DNA from: Branchiostoma floridae
Taxonomy: Eukaryota; Chordata; Leptocardii; Amphioxiformes; Branchiostomatidae
Assembly: GCF_000003815.2 (NCBI RefSeq)
Contig: NC_049993.1
Coordinates: 16,698,897-16,762,896 of the forward strand
DNA: 64,000 nucleotides
Direction: 5' to 3'
Shown here piece by piece: positions 21,901 through 32,106 of the stretch. The notes below the pieces were generated by a model. That model was not told where the DNA came from and did not search any database. It saw only the letters and a list, made by a program, of their open reading frames with translations. Every line of letters begins with the position of its first letter. Positions within the stretch are counted from its first letter, which is position 1. Made by a program: the position numbers and the translations under genes.

Positions 21901-24900
21901 TCTATCCTAAATTATAAATTATAAACCACGACAGTCACTGTAAAACTAGCCCTTGATCATCACTGTAAAAAAACTGTAAAAAAGTTTCTATGTGCTTCAA
22001 ACTAATCTGCCCTAAGTAGTTAATACCCTGATGATAGTGATGGAAGACAAGTGTTTTATGACTCAATCTAAAAGTCTCATAATAATATACTTACAAGCTG
22101 TCAGTGTCATCCTCCCTGTATCCATGTACAGGTAGGAAGTTGGACTTGTTTTTCTTCTTCTTGTACCTCTTGGTAACGTTGTTCCTGACTGTACGGGCAA
22201 AGGCCTTGGCGTCTTCTTTAGACGACGTCTAGTCAATGGTACAGGACACAAAATAAACTTATTAAGTAATACAACAAGTATTTTGTATGGGATCTGTATT
22301 ACAAGAAAATGTTTGAAAAGATTTCAAACACGTGACTCAGGAACAAATTGGGAAATAATTCTAAAATGGGTGATGCAGACTTTTCACAAAGCGGAAAACG
22401 TAGACAAGTTACTTCAATGAGTGTACAAGACAACTGTAGCATTCTGCTATCGCTACATAGAACTTGAAAACTGTGAAGAAAGCGCAATGTTTGCAAGGTT
22501 TGACTTTCCTTAGTCACCGAATAGCTTTCATAGATCATTCAAAATCTCCATCAATAACACGATGTTTGTGATGTTTTAAAGACTTGAAAACTAACATATA
22601 CCACCGCAAGAAAATGCAAGAACAACTGAGGAAGACATAAAACCATAGCAGTGTCTCTGACCTGTGTACAGTACTCCTGGATGGGATGGCTGAGTTTGTG
22701 TGACCTTGAACTCCGACCCACGAAGAAACAGTTCTGACACAGGTCGTAGTTATAGCACTTCAGGCACCGGTACCTGTAAGGGTAAGACAATGGTGTTTTA
22801 TCTTTCCCAAATAAACAAGACACTAAGACTTTATATATATATGAAAAAGGGAAGGCAGTCCCCTTAGTATCTTGAATATCAAGCATATAAATGCTACATT
22901 TATCCAGCAGAGGTTTGGGTTCATTAAATGCAGTCCAATCATTGAAGTTCTCCACCTGAAACTGACTTTTACAAGAAAGATATAATCTAAAGCCATAAAC
23001 AAATTAATTGAATACAAAAGAAAATTGTTAGAAAAGAGTCAGAGCCACATGGAAGCACAGTGTGAAGACTAGCCGACTGCTGCCTACCCATGTCAGGGAC
23101 CCCAGCAGCAGTATAATCCAATGGATACTACTACAGCGACTATCTACTAGTCAGAGTATACAATTCATAAATGAAGCTGTTACTGTACAGTATTATTTAT
23201 ACAGAAGTTTGTTTATTATATACTCTAATAGCAAATGTTAAGACCATAATAACTAGAGATACAAATAAACAAATGTCCGCACCTGAACCCAAGGATAGGG
23301 CAGACTTTACAGATGTTACACTTGGCCTGATGTTTGACACTCTCTGCTGACGCCACCCTGTGTAGGGTGGGGAGCCACACCACTGTCTGGGGTTCAGCCA
23401 TCAGCCACTGCAGGAAGTGGTCTTCTGTTACTCCGGTTCCTAACGTCTGGGGAAGGAGAAAAACCAATGAACTGCTTTGCTTTTCAGGGCTCGAAGTACT
23501 TTTTTCTGCATACCTGCACTGGTGCAGGTGACTTTGAAAAAAACTGCACCAGACAAATTTTACCTGCACTACTCTGTATTTTAGGAAAAATGGATCATAC
23601 TAAAATTGTTGAGGAACCATTGTTATTTTTTACTTTTATACTTAATAGATGGTAACAGTCAATGCACCTAATCCACATACACCTACATTTATGTATAAAA
23701 CCTAGCACATGGACCAGTGCAGGTTAGGTGCAGGTAGACATCAGAAATACCTGCACAGCTTCAATTTTACCTGCACTATTTCGAGCCCTGTTTTGAAATA
23801 ATGTCTTGATATGCACACTTCTTTTGGCAAAAAAAAAACTTGCACTGAAAGGTAAAGCAGTAAAACTTCAGGGTCAGACAGAGAATTAAGCACAACACTT
23901 TTTTCATCAGCTAGAAGACCTCTTAATGCTAAGCAAAGCACATCAGGTCACCCCTACTCTTCTCAAAACAAATGTTGGGTTCATATACCAGTACTAAAAG
24001 ACAACTACACAGTTGTGCAATGTGAAGAGTGACACTGACAGTGCAAACTCTGAGCTGAACTATCAACAGAATGGCTACGTAAATTATGTCACTTAAGTTA
24101 CTATTTTCTGAACTACTGTAAACAGTTGTATAACTATTTTTTTGCAGAATTCAGAATTGAGGAATGGCTTTTAGTAGAGGTACAGTTAGTGAGAAAAATT
24201 CATAACTGGGAAAAGTAGACAAGACTGACAGAAAGAAGAGACACAAGAGACAGGTTACCTCCAGAGTAAACCTGGGCAGCTGGGAACAGGTAAGGAAGAC
24301 ATACAGTAGTACAGTATGGACAGCGTCATACAATGTGTGGACTAGTACTTAATAAGACATACAGTAGTACAGCAGTATGGACAGTCTCACACAATGTGTA
24401 TACTTCATAAGTTGAATGAAAGCAATGCTGGTGTGTTACAATGAAGGGCGGTTATACCGGCTATATAGATACAGATACAGAATGCTTTTCTTATAAATTG
24501 TTAAAAAAGTTAAAACCAAAGACATATTTTACAGGATCTTACTGCTGCAGTAATAAAATCTTGTAAAAACAAACAAACAAGAACTCCAAATCTGTTTCAT
24601 CGGTAAGACCGTTCCATGATTTGAATGCTCAGTGGCAGACGATTAAGAGTGTGTGTGTAAGAGTGTGTGATTGAGATAAATTTCTGTTATTCGTACGCAT
24701 CCTTCCCTCTAAATAAATGATGGTAGCACTCTGCATGGCTTAACTGTCGATTGACAACACTGTCAATCATTGCGTGGCAATCGCGCCAACAGTTTGGGCA
24801 TACAAAGCCAGAAAAGTTCTGTTATTACTGGAGACAATACAAAACCTTATGTTTACAACATTAATCTAAACTAGCTCAGTCCATACTTACAATTTTAAAT

Positions 24901-27900
24901 ACAAATACTAGAATAGATGTAGGGTAACATAGCATACTCACCCCTTCCAAACAGCTGGCTACACCAGCAGACACACTGCCGAAGGACGGCCTCTCATACA
25001 GCTGATCTGTCATCTGGAACAAACACATTCATCCGCAACAAACGTGAGAATCAGTGTAGGCTTTTCCCCAGGCTTCTAGATGTACAATGTATGTATCCTT
25101 ATAATACCTGTATCCCTTACATCACTGTTGGTTGGATTACAAACATGATAGCTAACAGTTGTTAGGTTATGTAAACTACATTTGTATGTGCTGCACTGTT
25201 ACTAAACAAACGTAACGTTAGCAAAACATTGGAAAAGAAAGTCATTTCTTGAAGAACACTTGAATTATATCTAAAAAAAAAGAATATTCATTTGGTGTTG
25301 CCGTGTTGGAGAAAATGTCCATTTTATGATGCATTTTACAAAGTTAAGTTAAAGTTGCCCTTGCATCTGTAAGCTGCTCTGGGGTGGAGCCCAAGTCCAT
25401 TTTAGTGATGTGTGTCTAACTCCCAGACTATTTCTCATTAGTGCTGTGTGCTAAGCAGAGAAAGCAATTGTACCATTTTTATTTTCTTTGGTATGACTCA
25501 GCCAGAGATCAAACTCACGACCGACTGAATGCAAGGCGAACACTCTTCCCATCACCAATGCACCGGTTACCAACACAGATGAATTCTGTGGAAATATGAG
25601 GATAACTCCGTACCTGTAGCATGTCCTGCAGCAGACCTGACAGACTCTTCCTGCTCATCATGCCACTGTGGTCAGAGAACAGCTGGAACAGGTCTGGGGG
25701 AGGCAGAGATTACAGTTTAGTGTATTAACCAAGGACATTAACAAGTATACAGGGTGCAAATGTGTATATATTGTCACATCTCCAGAAACAAGTGCAATAT
25801 CAGTGACATTCAGTGTATACACCCACCCTACAGCTTTTAAGAACAAGACAATGCAATGAATACATGTAGTGATCCACAATAATGTCATTCTGTCTATGAC
25901 TCAGAAACAAATAAAATGTGTTGATAAGGTTGGACATACTCACATGTGTATTTTTCTGACAGTAGACCAGAACACAGGACCACCAGCCCAACCTTAACAG
26001 AAGGGACACGGATACAGCCAGTTCTGTTCCTGAAATGGCAAGTTTGGGACATTATTACAGTACTAGGGGTGGGTAACAGTACAGAAAATTCAGGCCCCTG
26101 CAGGTCTGGTTTAGGTCCAGAGGATCAGGTCCAGGTTTTGAACCTGAACAACAATAGGGTTAGTGGACATGTCCAACTCTGCTTAAATATGCCAAAAAGC
26201 AGTTACTCAACTAACTGGATATGATATGACTGACAAAATCATATCCAGTTGCTATTCTTATTACCTGTATGTCTAACCTTCATTTAACGTAAAGATCTTA
26301 AATGTTTACGAAATATTTGAATAGTCTTTACTCATTAACTGACAATAGTCACTGCCTTACGTGTCATAGACATTGAGGATCCAGTTCAGGGTCAGATCGC
26401 TGGCAAGTTCAATGTCGATGAAGTCAGGCCTATCCTTGTTGGACATGACGAAGATGTCGCTGATGATGTCATACAGGTCCATGACGTCCACGACGGAGTC
26501 CCGATGGCCGCGGAGATTATGGCGCTCGAAGACGGACACTACCGTCTTCAGGTCTACAAAGTGCACTGTAAAAAAGAGGAAAATGTTTGTAACATATTTG
26601 AGAGATAAAATTCATCTTTTCCTCACAGCTACAGAAATGACAATGTGTGTGGTATCAAGGGTAGGCTCATAAGATAAACATTCACAGGGCTCGAAATACT
26701 GGGTGCATGTGCACCCAGGTGCACCCAAAATTGGAGCTGTGCACCCAATTATTTTCTGTGGGTGCACAGGGTGCACCCAAATATTTTCTTAGGTTTATGT
26801 ATGTAAAGATATCAAAGTGTACTAGTATACATCATATTCTTGACATCTAAGGGTTAGAAAGAATATAAAAATATCTGTCATAGTACTTATTTAGGAATTT
26901 GATAGCATGTAACTATGTTTTGTTATTAGGTTTTTCTGACATTCTACTTAAGTTTAAGTGGTGCACCCAAAAATTTTTTGGTGCACCCAATTTTTTAAGC
27001 TGGGTGCACCAGTGCACCTAATCCCAGAAATGAATTTTGAGTCCTGATTCAACATTTTTTCACTGCAAAATACAATGATCTTTCTACATTTCTAGTGCTT
27101 TTCTGGATATAGTTATACAAAATGTACTTTTCTTTGCTGAAACCTTGTACCAATGTATGCCCATTTTATTTCTGACAATACAGCCTGGCATATACTAGTT
27201 GAAATACAATGTACTAAAACTATGTTAGATACAAGTGCTCAAGAAGTTCTGTCTCAATATCTTTCGTGATGTTTTATTCCCTTTTTAAGGTTATAGAAAA
27301 GCCCATGGATATATGTAGATAATGGAGATTTATATACAAGAAAAGCATGAAAAGAAACATGAAACTTACAGTCACATATTTTCTGTACGGCTCGTAGTTT
27401 CATGGCCATTCTGTAGGCAGCATACTTGATGTCGTTCAGCCCATCTGGATAGAGAAAACAAACACGCAAGAAATCAACACTTTTGTTGATACAATAAACA
27501 TTCTATTACCAAGTGAAAAGATTTTGACAAATACTGGTAGATCTAAATGTTAAACAGGTCTTCAAATAGCCACTTGGAGCCTGCAACTTACTAAAGAATT
27601 CCAATCAGCAATCAAAATATTCATAATCATACACAGTGAAATAATTCCTTGGTATCATGATCTCCAAACACCATAATTTGATGAACTGACACCTTTAATG
27701 TAACACACAGGAACCCTTTAGCATACACTACCATATAGTTATCATAGACCTGGTTCAGACCCCTCTTTATTCATGTCAAGGAGGTTAAAAGACTCCTTCA
27801 AGTCCTTGTCATGTGAATACGTTTGGACCTGATCATGAGCATATTTACCTCAAGGTATGATCTTGACCATGTGATTTTATAATATTGTGACTTAAGTGCA

Positions 27901-29075
27901 TATATAGAAGTTGTTCCTATATAGCCTGAGTATCATCCGTATTCTACCGGGGCTCCTTACACTCGCTACCCCTAAATAATATTTTTTTAGGGAAGCGAGT
28001 GTACGGAGCCCCGGTAGAAATAGGATGGTACCCAGGCTAGTTCCTATATTGTGCCCTACTTTAAAAGTATTAATGTTAGATACAACATTTGTCAGCTCTG
28101 TACGTAAGACTATGAGTTGACACGTGTGCACATACCCAGCTGTTCCAGAGTCTCTGCCAGCAGTGGATGGTCCCATTGTGTCCTCTCTGTCTGGTGACTG
28201 GACAGGGATACAATCATTACATGTGTTAGCAGTGTAATATAATAGACAAATATTTAGAAATACAGTACAACTATTTACTTGCCTATATTATAGTATAGTA
28301 CATTTTGTGTATATATTACTACTACTATATAGCCTCTTAGTCTAAGAAATCAGCAGCATGCTAAGACGTAGACTAGAAAACTATCTAGCAAATTCTACAA
28401 CCCTGGGGCTATGGTCTTGTCAATAGTGGGAAATGTGCACCTATTGACAGGATCAACCTGTCAATAACAGAAATGTATGCACCATTTGATACTTTCATGT
28501 CAAAATACTGAGCACTGTCCAGCCTTTTGCCATTCCTGTAAGCTGTGTAAAATGCAACTTAGAGATGTAAAAACAGTACAGAAACAACAAAACATTTTTA
28601 GGTATTTTTCAACACGATCAATCACAACATATTGGTGCGGTGTAGAATTTAAAAAAAAAATACTCGTACTTGACGTAATACGGGATTCCATTGCTGGTCT
28701 CAGACCTGTCCCAGCCTTCAGTAGATCCCTCAAGATCTGTAACATGAAAAGTTTAAAAAATTCGTGTTATTTGCGCAAAACTACGTTTTTAGCTACAAAA
28801 TAGTAACATGTAGCAAATTTAATACATACACGTCTTTTATACCGACATCTATATATAGTCCACATGGCAGACAAAAACACAACAGAGAGAAACACGCCTA
28901 GAATTTAAACCATCGACACGCCCAAATGTAAATAAATGTTAACGTTAGAATGTTATTGTGCTTTTACGATGACTCAAACCACCTGAATAGACCACATATT
29001 TTCCATTGTAAACTACAAAAGAAACAAAAATAAGGTTTTGAAATTAAATCTATAGATACCTTTGATTATAGGCAT
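15437..29075 (-). CDS. Short dystrophin-family protein (WW, EF-hand, ZZ, coiled coil)
   Basis: Dystrophin relatives link the dystroglycan complex to the cytoskeleton beneath the membrane. About 20 exons join without a phase clash to 705 aa, in gene order: 29060-29075 (tentative start), 28670-28736, 28136-28197, 27370-27444, 26361-26565, 25944-26029, 25614-25693, 24942-25013, 24259-24279, 23283-23446, 22662-22773, 22095-22228, 21594-21735, 20886-21068, 19980-20048, 19315-19632, 18352-18499, 17668-17682, 15876-15968, 15437-15492. WW at 10-40, EF-hand-like region 45-225, ZZ about 260-310, coiled coils about 415-496. The dystrophin/utrophin/DRP2 class fits best because WW, both coiled-coil blocks and the GYLPV-like FLPVHGY segment are present. 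Dystrotelin and dystrobrevin lack WW. The first exon is the weakest call; the 5' end may lie in the gap. Nothing resembling spectrin repeats is visible upstream. Confidence 0.92.
16012..16241. mobile_element. MITE family D, palindromic copy
   Basis: The left arm ccaaaaagtagttactcaag and right arm gcttgagtaactactttttg are inverted, with aactggatgtggttttggaa and its complement inside. It lies in the second-last intron of the dystrophin-family gene. Confidence 0.75.
16782..16932 (+). repeat. 75-bp tandem duplication
   Basis: Two nearly identical units run from gaagtccaaaaacactgtca to gatacgtttcaacatgac, adjacent to each other. Each contains the word gtccaaaaacac twice. Confidence 0.85.
16960..17665 (+). 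repeat. Tandem duplication (about 260-280 bp) with MITE inserted in one copy
   Basis: Copy one runs about 16960-17216 and copy two about 17217-17665. Both start ccccat/ccaccatgtgcaa, share aatttaacat.catattccctgt and gcatgcagta, and end attgtggatactgcacgtt. Copy two carries the family C MITE at 17441-17607. Copy two ends exactly at the donor of the possible 15-nt microexon. Confidence 0.75.
17441..17607. mobile_element. MITE family C copy 2, right end missing
   Basis: It starts ctgtaaatgcagaaatgttc after TA and follows the family to aaaagtcccttttcccgct, then breaks into attaggggctgc. It is inserted into the second copy of a tandem duplication (16960-17665). Confidence 0.8.
17668..17682 (-). 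CDS. Possible 15-nt microexon
   Basis: gagacgatgagccag lies between acceptor gctgcaaccag and donor gtaacg, and fits phase 1 on both sides (giving RDDEP). Skipping it also keeps the frame, so this may be a chance match. It lies at the edge of a tandem duplication. Confidence 0.45.
18352..18499 (-). CDS. Acidic-start exon of the dystrophin-family gene
   Basis: After acceptor tttctag comes a run of six GAT codons ([19 protein letters not shown]), then [18 protein letters not shown], which resembles the dystrophin C-terminal motif LEEVMEQLNNSFP. It ends in phase 1 before gtaggt. Confidence 0.82.
18481..18573. repeat. Duplicated (atc)n and acceptor segment
   Basis: The sequence catcatcatcatcatcatcc followed by tagaa occurs at 18481-18505 and 18552-18576. 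On the - strand each is an acceptor (ctag) plus six GAT codons. Only the downstream one leads into the open exon 18352-18499. The other runs into a stop codon. Confidence 0.7.
18598..18796. mobile_element. MITE family D, palindromic copy
   Basis: It shows ccaaaaagtagttactcaag at the left and cttgagtaactactttttgg near 18740-18760, with the tail tacctggatgtctaaccta. It is the best-preserved copy and lies in an intron of the dystrophin-family gene. Confidence 0.75.
19062..19272. mobile_element. MITE family C copy 3
   Basis: It runs from aactgtaaatgcagaaatg to gcatttacagtaa, with several CpG sites decayed. It ends about 40 bases from the 3' border of the proline-rich exon of the dystrophin-family gene (19315). 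Confidence 0.8.
19315..19632 (-). CDS. Proline-rich exon of the dystrophin-family gene
   Basis: This exon of 106 codons begins [15 protein letters not shown] after Met, with repeated PPPP and Pro-Tyr words ([19 protein letters not shown]), and ends acidic ([10 protein letters not shown] ... EDMYQ). It follows the last coiled coil. It is a potential SH3/WW ligand. The opposite strand is strongly G-rich. Flanking splice sites fit phase 0. Confidence 0.88.
19980..21068 (-). CDS. Coiled-coil exons of the dystrophin-family gene
   Basis: Exon 20886-21068 (61 codons) encodes [20 protein letters not shown] and further heptads. Exon 19980-20048 encodes [20 protein letters not shown]. These match the two C-terminal dystrophin helices (LESEERGELERI and ILEDHNKQLESQL), which in the family bind dystrobrevin. 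Both are phase 0. Confidence 0.92.
20614..20778. mobile_element. Short MULE-like MITE (165 bp) with 9-bp target duplication
   Basis: Inverted termini taatctccaagcagatccta fold back on the right end. The direct repeat ctcagctgc flanks both sides (605-613, 779-787). It lies in an intron of the dystrophin-family gene just downstream of the coiled-coil exon 20886-21068. Confidence 0.85.
22662..23446 (-). CDS. ZZ zinc-finger exons of the dystrophin-family gene
   Basis: Exon 23283-23446 encodes [19 protein letters not shown] followed by [16 protein letters not shown]. Exon 22662-22773 encodes [17 protein letters not shown] and then the HKLSHP histidines. The split Arg codon (AG|G) restores GFRYRC. 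All Cys pairs and both His expected for two zinc ions are present. Vertebrate dystrophin has lost one pair (YRSLKH) here, so this copy keeps the ancestral pattern. Confidence 0.94.
23485..23790. mobile_element. MITE family A copy 2
   Basis: It starts cagggctcgaagtac and ends atttcgagccctg, with the same acctgcactggtgcaggt core as 5044-5389. It sits directly upstream (gene sense) of the exon at 23283-23446 in the dystrophin-family gene. Confidence 0.8.
24259..24279 (-). CDS. 21-nt microexon (LPRFTLE)
   Basis: Acceptor ttacctgttcccag precedes and donor gtaacc follows a 21-base segment, phase 0 on both sides. It joins ...SCLEG to [11 protein letters not shown]. Removal would keep the frame, so it could be alternative. 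Confidence 0.7.
25360..25567 (-). repeat. tRNA-derived SINE, type 2
   Basis: Read on the - strand it begins ccggtgcattggtgatggga and ttcgccttgcattcagtcgg, then ggtcgtgagtttgatct, like A and B boxes of a tRNA gene. It matches 41660-41965. It lies in an intron of the dystrophin-family gene. Confidence 0.6.
26192..26290. mobile_element. MITE family D, short copy
   Basis: gccaaaaagcagttactcaa and atcatatccagttgc form inverted arms. The tail ttacctgtatgtctaacctt matches the family. Intron of the dystrophin-family gene. Confidence 0.65.
26685..27046. mobile_element. MITE family B copy 2 with 5-bp target duplication
   Basis: It aligns along its length with 6105-6469 (same orientation). The right tip is changed to gagtcctg. 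The direct repeat attca flanks it. It lies in the intron between the exons at 26361-26565 and 27370-27444 of the dystrophin-family gene. Confidence 0.85.
27922..28040. mobile_element. Hairpin MITE, 119 bp, 8-bp target duplication
   Basis: The arms run tagcctgagtatcatccgta then ctaccggggctcc, and the reverse complement ends ggatggtacccaggcta plus g. ttcctata flanks it exactly on both sides (27914-27921, 28041-28048). An 8-base duplication suits hAT-type elements. Related tips (gcctgggtaccg, gcctgggtgcca) occur at 45677 and 53522. Confidence 0.85.
28136..28736 (-). CDS. WW domain exons of the dystrophin-family gene
   Basis: Exon 28670-28736 reads [16 protein letters not shown] and exon 28136-28197 reads [11 protein letters not shown]. 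The junction AA|T gives Asn, restoring the YY(I/V)NH core of dystrophin WW domains, with the two tryptophans 22 residues apart and the closing proline present. In the family this WW plus the EF region grips the PPxY tail of beta-dystroglycan. Confidence 0.93.
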
Positions 29076-29263
29076 ATTGCTGAAATGTTGAACTCGGTCC
29101 TAAGATGCAGAAATATTGAGTTATATGCTAAAATTTTCCCCTAAACTTGCAAGTCCGAAACCTCGACGCTAGGGACGCCATCTTCGCTAGGAACGCATGG
29201 ACCGTATTGCGGCATGTCGCGAAGAAGAAATAAGTCAAGGTCCGAAAAGGCACTAGAGCGCCC

Positions 29264-29939
29264 NNNNNNNNNNNNNNNNNNNNNNNNNNNNNNNNNNNNN
29301 NNNNNNNNNNNNNNNNNNNNNNNNNNNNNNNNNNNNNNNNNNNNNNNNNNNNNNNNNNNNNNNNNNNNNNNNNNNNNNNNNNNNNNNNNNNNNNNNNNNN
29401 NNNNNNNNNNNNNNNNNNNNNNNNNNNNNNNNNNNNNNNNNNNNNNNNNNNNNNNNNNNNNNNNNNNNNNNNNNNNNNNNNNNNNNNNNNNNNNNNNNNN
29501 NNNNNNNNNNNNNNNNNNNNNNNNNNNNNNNNNNNNNNNNNNNNNNNNNNNNNNNNNNNNNNNNNNNNNNNNNNNNNNNNNNNNNNNNNNNNNNNNNNNN
29601 NNNNNNNNNNNNNNNNNNNNNNNNNNNNNNNNNNNNNNNNNNNNNNNNNNNNNNNNNNNNNNNNNNNNNNNNNNNNNNNNNNNNNNNNNNNNNNNNNNNN
29701 NNNNNNNNNNNNNNNNNNNNNNNNNNNNNNNNNNNNNNNNNNNNNNNNNNNNNNNNNNNNNNNNNNNNNNNNNNNNNNNNNNNNNNNNNNNNNNNNNNNN
29801 NNNNNNNNNNNNNNNNNNNNNNNNNNNNNNNNNNNNNNNNNNNNNNNNNNNNNNNNNNNNNNNNNNNNNNNNNNNNNNNNNNNNNNNNNNNNNNNNNNNN
29901 NNNNNNNNNNNNNNNNNNNNNNNNNNNNNNNNNNNNNNN
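29264..29939. other. Assembly gap (676 N)
   Basis: A run of N. The GC-rich, CpG-containing sequence just before it (29140-29263) looks like promoter or first-exon sequence, so the 5' end of the dystrophin-family gene or of a divergent + strand gene may be hidden here. Confidence 0.95.
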
Positions 29940-29971
29940 CTGGGTTTAATTAGCAGACCCACATGGCTTAC

Positions 29972-30130
29972 TATGTGTGTGCATGTGTGTGTGTGTGTAT
30001 TAACTATTGTATGTGTGTGTATGTGTGTGTCTCTGTGTGTGTCTGTGTGTGTGTGTGTGTGTGTATTTGTGTGTGCGTGTGTCTGTGTGTGTATGTGGGT
30101 ATGTGTGTGTGTGTGTGTGTGTGTGTATTT
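29972..30130 (+). repeat. (TG)n microsatellite
   Basis: About 160 bases of imperfect tgtgtgtg with interspersed ta, tc and tt steps, directly after the gap. It probably helped to break the assembly. Confidence 0.95.
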
Positions 30131-32106
30131 GTGAAAACCTAAACCTTGGCTGGTGACCTTCACCCTTTTACTTACAAGTGACAGAAAAATCAGCTTGTTG
30201 ATTGTGGTCGCTTCAAAAGGAAGAGGAACAGGCCTGTCTGTGTTATCATTAGGTGCTAAACAAAAAGAAAGATAACTTGCACTTGCTCATAGACTTAATG
30301 TCTGGTATAAATGATAATGTTGGAATTCACCTTGGTGATATCAATTTGAACTTAATTTGGGGATACTGAAGTTTGCTACACATAGCTTGTCCCAGTCTTG
30401 TCATCGCTTATGTTGTAACATTACTGCAGTGAAGCGGAGGTCATGTAAGGTGAGTTTATTGACTTCCCTAATCATATTGAGTGATGCCCAATCCTCCATG
30501 GGGCTCTTAATTGACAGGAGGAAATCCTTTTAAAACAAATAGTGGGACAACCATGTCTACTACATATATAAATTTAGGGACTGGATTTGGAGACACTTAA
30601 GTTAACTTCAGGGGCCTTGTAAGTACAATATATTTTGTATGACAGTGAATTGAGGGTATGACTTGTATAAAAACAATTGTTACATGCTAAATTCAGTCAT
30701 CTCCTGATGGAAAATTTAAGGATCCTTGTCGACAGTTGCTAATGACTGTCTCTCGTACCTGTCTCTGAGTCTGAACGGAAATTTACTTGTTGGGGGAAAA
30801 AAATTGTCTCAAAAATAACTATATTTTCATAATTTTCTGAGGACAGATTTAACAACGAAAATCAACTACATTGGCTGCCAGACAGAAAAAAATTAAACGC
30901 TGGAAACAGATTTGCAGTTGCTTCTCTCGTATTCATAAGCCCACAGAAATAAACTACCAGTAAAGATTCACTCCGTGCAGTGACACAATGTCTTTTAGGT
31001 TATTTCAAAAAGGACTTATATTACTTTCCTACATATATACACCAATGCATATGCTGCTTCGTTATACCGACAGATGTTAATGAGCCAGTTTAATGTGATT
31101 AAGCTGTGTAAATTGGATTATTTTGCATTCCCCTGGGTGTAAGACAAATTCCATGGCCCCGCCCACCTGTCAAAATGAGGAGATTCAAAATGGAGATGCA
31201 AGAAAGCCAAAATGTAACCAAAGAGAAAGACAAAGTGTAGTCGCTCCCTTATGTTGTACATGTAGGTTGAACTGCTACTGCAGTGCTAGTTTTAATGAAC
31301 AACCAGGTTTGTCATACTTATAGATAAATCTTTGGCAAGCTCCTTGCCAAAAGTGTCATGTCATCCATGGCTGTTCCAGGGTGTGATTCACCTGGACCAT
31401 CCTCCATGAGACAACAGATATCTGTTTCCTCCCCTTTACTTCAGAAACCTGATTAATCAATTCTATAGCTTCCTTACAAATTTACAAGAGGGTCCAGCAT
31501 ACTTAGAATCCTAGTCTCAGTTGCACCAAGGATGCTTGCAATAATCATGTTTCTAGCTTGCCTTCATCTGACGCTGACAGCGACATCTATTTTATAAACC
31601 TGGTAAGGTACTGGTAATATATCCTGATTTCGTATATTATGTACCTCTCTCTATGATGGCATGCATAAGGCTATGACTACTTATGAGCAACCTGGGTAAG
31701 AATTTAGGTTGTCCGTGCTGCAGTATTTTTAACATAAGGTAATGTGTTTTTTGCTTAGTCATCAAATGTCTCCCCAAACATAGAAAATCTTGATTTTAAT
31801 GTAGATATAATTATAAGTTATAACATCAAGTAACTTGCAAAATTCCTTTAGTGATTGCTCCATGAGGCCCTGCCCATGATTATGTAAGTTCTAACCTTTA
31901 TTTGCTAAATGCCAGCTGTCGCCCCAGCAGGTACGGATATGCTCTGCTGAAACGATCAATTCAACATCAATCAATAAGATTAAGAGACATGACAAATGAT
32001 TTGTGGCTGGGTGCTATAAAATTGATTGATGGATTTTGTGAAATTACATGGGTTAGACTTATGTACTTCTGATTATAATTGGAAGTTCTATTCAATAACA
32101 TTCATA
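30131..32106. other. Intergenic, nothing recognised
   Basis: No splice-bounded exon on either strand. In particular nothing like spectrin repeats was found on the - strand, where a longer dystrophin would need them. Confidence 0.5.

Noticed and set aside
22662-23446. Assignment as dystrotelin from the YRCLKC ZZ finger
   Set aside because: The ZZ match is good, but a WW domain and both dystrophin coiled coils are present. Some invertebrate dystrophins also keep YRCLKC, so the finger does not decide.
29154-29212. First coding exon of the dystrophin-family gene starting MPQYGPCVPSEDG or MASLASRFRTCK
   Set aside because: Their only donor (gttta) is weak and leaves the wrong phase for the WW exon. 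The 29060-29075 candidate fits the phase.
29141-30163. Open frames of over 300 codons across the N run
   Set aside because: They are open only because N is not read as stop. The rest is a TG microsatellite.
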